Shown here one piece after another: positions 60,703 to 64,000 of a stretch of 64,000 nt of DNA; within the stretch, counting starts at the first letter, position 1, and each line of letters starts with the position of its first letter. The stretch spans positions 72,297,317 through 72,361,316 of the forward strand of contig CM035233.1 of assembly GCA_020226215.1 (NCBI GenBank), in the 5' to 3' direction. The notes below the pieces were generated by a model. The model was not told the origin of the DNA. It did no database searches and saw only the letters and a list, made by a program, of their open reading frames with translations. The stretch is from Sindora glabra. Its lineage: Eukaryota; Streptophyta; Magnoliopsida; Fabales; Fabaceae. The translations under genes and the position numbers were made by a program.

Positions 60703-62833
60703 GCTCTGGAGTTTGGATATAATTTACTGGTTAAAAATGACACCATTTCAGTTACCGCAAGAGCGCTGGAATGAAGATTTAGTGTTGCATATTCCCCTAC
60801 TGATCATTCAGATGCTTTGTACCCGGCAATTGCTTGCCATAAAATTTTTTGAATCCAACATTATTTTATTGCTGAAGAATCAGGTATATTTTTTTTTTTA
60901 AAATATTTTCACAAGTCAGAAACTACTCTTAATTTTAACAAGTAACTTAATTATGATTTAAAAATGTAATAGTAACAGCACACAATTCTAGAATTACTGT
61001 AAGATAAAAAATATATATATTTAGCTTTCATCACGTATTTACATTTCATGTCCTTAAATTGGGGAAAATAACCACTGCTTTCTAAATAATGGACTTTTAA
61101 CTTGAGACGCTCTAATAGCAATGTTTTGTTTTCTTTACGGACTAGCAAGGGAAACATGATTGGTTGCTTCATTCGACTCGGCAACTAGCACACTATTAGG
61201 CAATGTTTTAAATTCACACTATTCATCTCTTACAAATTTTTGTATCAACTTTATCCCTCGCATATAAAAAATTGATTATTGTAATCCCTTCATTAGTATT
61301 TTTGTTAATGTATTAACGGCTCGATAGATAAAAGGATAAAAATAAAAGATAAATATCAAGTAAGGGGTAAAATTATTATTAAAAGTTTGTTAGGGATTTA
61401 GGATTTTTGAGATTAAAATAGATACTGTAAAGAAAAAGGAAAAATTAAAAGTAAATTAATTTATAATAATTTAAAAATTGATTTCTAATCAAAATTTATA
61501 CATGCATTTTTATTTATATATTTTTCCATAAATTAAATTTTTTGAGTTTACAATATGATATAAAAAATTATAAATATATATTTGTAAAACTGGCAAATTA
61601 CATTTGTATATAATCCTTTTAAATATAAATAGTAACAATACCTCGATTAAATTACTACAAGGAAAATTCATTTTAAACGAATTAAACTTTTTTATTAATT
61701 ATTATTGTTAGTTAAGTAATTGTAAGATAAAAATGAAAGCAATGCATCTTTGAATTCTTTTTTATATTTTGATAGCCTTTTGAGAAAAAGTTGAATTACT
61801 TGGAATAAATGTCCACGCAAATAATAATGTTAGAATGTCATCCTATGTTTTACACAAATTAATTTAATTTTTTTTTAAGTTTTGTCTTTGGTCCCTCACA
61901 AATGCAAGTAATATATCATTGAGCATCTCACAAGTTTTCAATATCAATTTCATGCCTTATATATATATACATCTTATTTTAGTCTTACTATCTATCAATT
62001 CATCAATCCTTTAACAGAAACACTAACAAGGGACTAAAATAAACAATTTTTTATATGTGAGGGATGAAATTAACATAAAAGGTTTATGAAGGATGGAATT
62101 GATACAAGTGAAATTAGTGAGTAATTAAAATACAATTTTGGTTAACTTTATATTAGAAATTAAAAATTTTAATACATAACAATTAAAAATAATTAAATTA
62201 TTACAAATTTAAATTTATGTATATAAAATACAAGAATATTTCAAAAATTATCAAATAATTTCATATGTTTACAAGTTTATAATTCAAATTATTACAAAAA
62301 GCTTAATATCAAATCTTGTCTCCTATTTCTTATTCTGTGACCTTCATTTATAGAGACAAACTAATCTTTTACTACTTAAAATATTGAATTTTAAATAAAT
62401 AAATATATCTAATAAAAAGTAAAAATAATAATATTTTTGTAAATAAAAATAATTTTTTTAAAAAATTAAGTAGTTGAACCGTACAAATTGTAATCAATTC
62501 ATCATTATCCATCCGTTTTCTAACGAATTTTTCAAAATTGAATTTAAGGATTAACTAGATTGATTGCATAGTCGGTCTATAGTTTTTCAATTAAATCTCG
62601 AAATCAATCCTATTTTTTCTAAAATTGCCATTTAGATGAGTATTAGAGTGGAAATTAGGTCAATATAGTAAAAATATGGTGAAGTGGCAAAACTTAGGCG
62701 TTTGGTAAACGATTTTTTTTTATCAATTTTTAACTAATTAAGACCATTTTAGGTAATTGACCAGTCAATCAGTTATTTAAAGTCATAATTTTATGAAAAG
62801 TATTAGTGAGAAAAGTTGAATTCATGTTTACTA
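60703..62833. other. 3' flank of the PIL1-type gene and AT-rich DNA
   Basis: The first 200 bp probably hold the 3' UTR. Further on, GGTCCCTCACAAATG (61,890) and an inverted TGTGAGGGATGAAATT (62,056) hint at a decayed inverted-repeat element, but its ends are not clear. No other gene. Confidence 0.35.
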
Positions 62834-63150
62834 TTTTCTCCATTCCTATTTATCTTCCGTCATTAATTGATTTCACACATATTAAAAAAGTAATTTAATT
62901 TATTTATTTTTAGTAAGTTTTACAATATTGTTCTTTATGCAAAAAATTCAAGATAGTTAAAAATAGAAAAAAATATAAAGGAATAATGCAAGTTGATTAA
63001 TAATGTAGAATAATAAAATATTTATTAATAAAAAAGAAGTGTAGATTTGAAAAAAGAACATTTAATGCTTCATTAAAATTTTAAAGCGACATATAAAAAA
63101 GAATAAAAAAATCTTTTCAAAATGTAACAAATAAAAAGGAAGGGAGGGAA
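62834..63150. mobile_element. Stowaway-type MITE, copy 2, inverted
   Basis: The ends TTTTCTCCATTCCTATTTATC and, inverted, TTCCCTCCCTTCCTTTTTAT are flanked by TA (62,832-62,833 and 63,151-63,152). On the minus strand it aligns with copy 1 at 20,565-20,868 through blocks such as CAAATCTA(C/T)-A-TTCTTTTT and TTTATTATTCTACA(C/T)TATTAA. 317 bp, non-coding. Confidence 0.7.
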
Positions 63151-63152
63151 TA

Positions 63153-63412
63153 ACATACCATACCTTATACCCAATAATTATGTCACTATATGCTCTTAGA
63201 TATGCATCTACTAATCTAGTATATATTATAGAATAAACTCTTTTTAAAATAATAAATAATTATTTAGCTTTTGATTATTTAAGTTTACATAAAAATTAAT
63301 ATTTTAACAAAATAATTATTATAATATATTAAAAACTGTTATATAATTAGTTAATGAATTTAATTTCCTTTCATGTTAAAAGTAAAAATTAATAAAATTA
63401 ATTTATTCATAA

Positions 63413-63503
<91 letters not shown>

Positions 63504-64000
63504 GATTCTATATATTATTTTATATGTAAATAGTTAATTTTGCTAAGAGAAAAACTTCAATATATTATTAATACAGTAATGTACTAATATATTTTGAATT
63601 TGACCGCACATTAAAAGTTTACTTATCTTTAGAATTAAATCTCTCACATTACATAATAATAGATTAATGATAAGATTTGATTGTGCACTAATAAACAATT
63701 ATATCAGTAATGAATCCTGATCCTAGATTTTTCCTTTTACTAAACATCTTTATTAAAATAAATAATATTATCAAATATTTAAATTAATTAATATAATTAA
63801 TTATCAATTAATAATTAATTAAATCTATTAACTATTAGTATGATTAGCTAATTGCCAATCAGGATTCTTAACTTTTATAGGGGTTAATGATTAGCCCACT
63901 TGATTCGGTTTAGCAAATGTTGCAGTTACACGTTCCAAAAAAACATGAAATGAATGCGCTATTGTATCATAAAGTGGCCACCATTGGTTTTTATTATCGT
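63153..64000. other. AT-rich right edge of the window
   Basis: Apart from the TA run no feature is supported; the sequence ends in mixed DNA from about 63,840 that could belong to a gene outside the window. Confidence 0.35.
63418..63501. repeat. Long TA microsatellite
   Basis: Uninterrupted AT/TA run of about 84 bp, the longest in the window. Confidence 0.95.

Noticed and set aside
1..64000. CRISPR array, rRNA or intact tRNA genes
   Set aside because: No regularly spaced identical repeats, no rRNA core motifs and no sequence with good A and B boxes plus a cloverleaf was seen on either strand.

Overview
The window looks like eudicot plant nuclear DNA. It is very AT-rich, its genes are split by short introns with GT..AG ends, it is full of old plant transposons, and the recognisable genes are plant-specific transcription regulators. 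There is no CRISPR array, rRNA or tRNA gene and nothing prokaryotic. All exon joins below were worked out by eye from splice sites, reading phase and family motifs.

Three intact genes and one decayed gene stand out. (1) A group IIb WRKY transcription factor lies on the minus strand (CDS 4495-7088, six exons, 512 aa). (2) A short Aux/IAA repressor lies on the minus strand (CDS 36406-37159, four exons, 166 aa). It has the EAR motif and the PB1 domain but no domain II degron, as in the IAA20/IAA30 group. (3) A PIL1/PIL2-type bHLH of the phytochrome-interacting-factor clade lies on the plus strand (CDS 57816-60702, seven exons, 591 aa). (4) Between 2 and 3, about 49.6-51.95 kb, lie exon-like pieces in the right order and strand for the C-terminal coiled coil of the meiotic axis protein ASY3, broken by stops, frameshifts and an internal duplication.

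The order IAA20/30-type, ASY3, PIL1-type matches Arabidopsis At2g46990-At2g46980-At2g46970. The paralogous block At3g62100-At3g62090 (IAA30-PIL2) has no ASY3. The window therefore seems to hold an ancient gene trio, stretched to about 24 kb by insertions, whose middle member is being lost. The two flanking regulators belong to auxin and light/shade signalling.

Region by region: 1-4.4 kb holds LINE RNase H debris and AT-rich repeats. 4.4-7.5 kb is the WRKY gene and its promoter. 7.5-36.3 kb is gene-poor, with duplicated AT-rich segments, CACTA-like repeats, Stowaway, Tourist-like and other MITEs, a LINE remnant and three small GC-richer islands without known coding content. 36.4-37.4 kb is the Aux/IAA gene. 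40.3-43.6 kb is a dead L1-type LINE. 46.8-47.6 kb is a tandem repeat. 48.2-52 kb is the ASY3 remnant. 52.0-55.75 kb is an internally deleted Copia retrotransposon carrying a nested hAT-type MITE. 56.5-60.9 kb is the PIL1-type gene with promoter G-boxes. 61-64 kb is AT-rich with a Stowaway copy and a long TA microsatellite.
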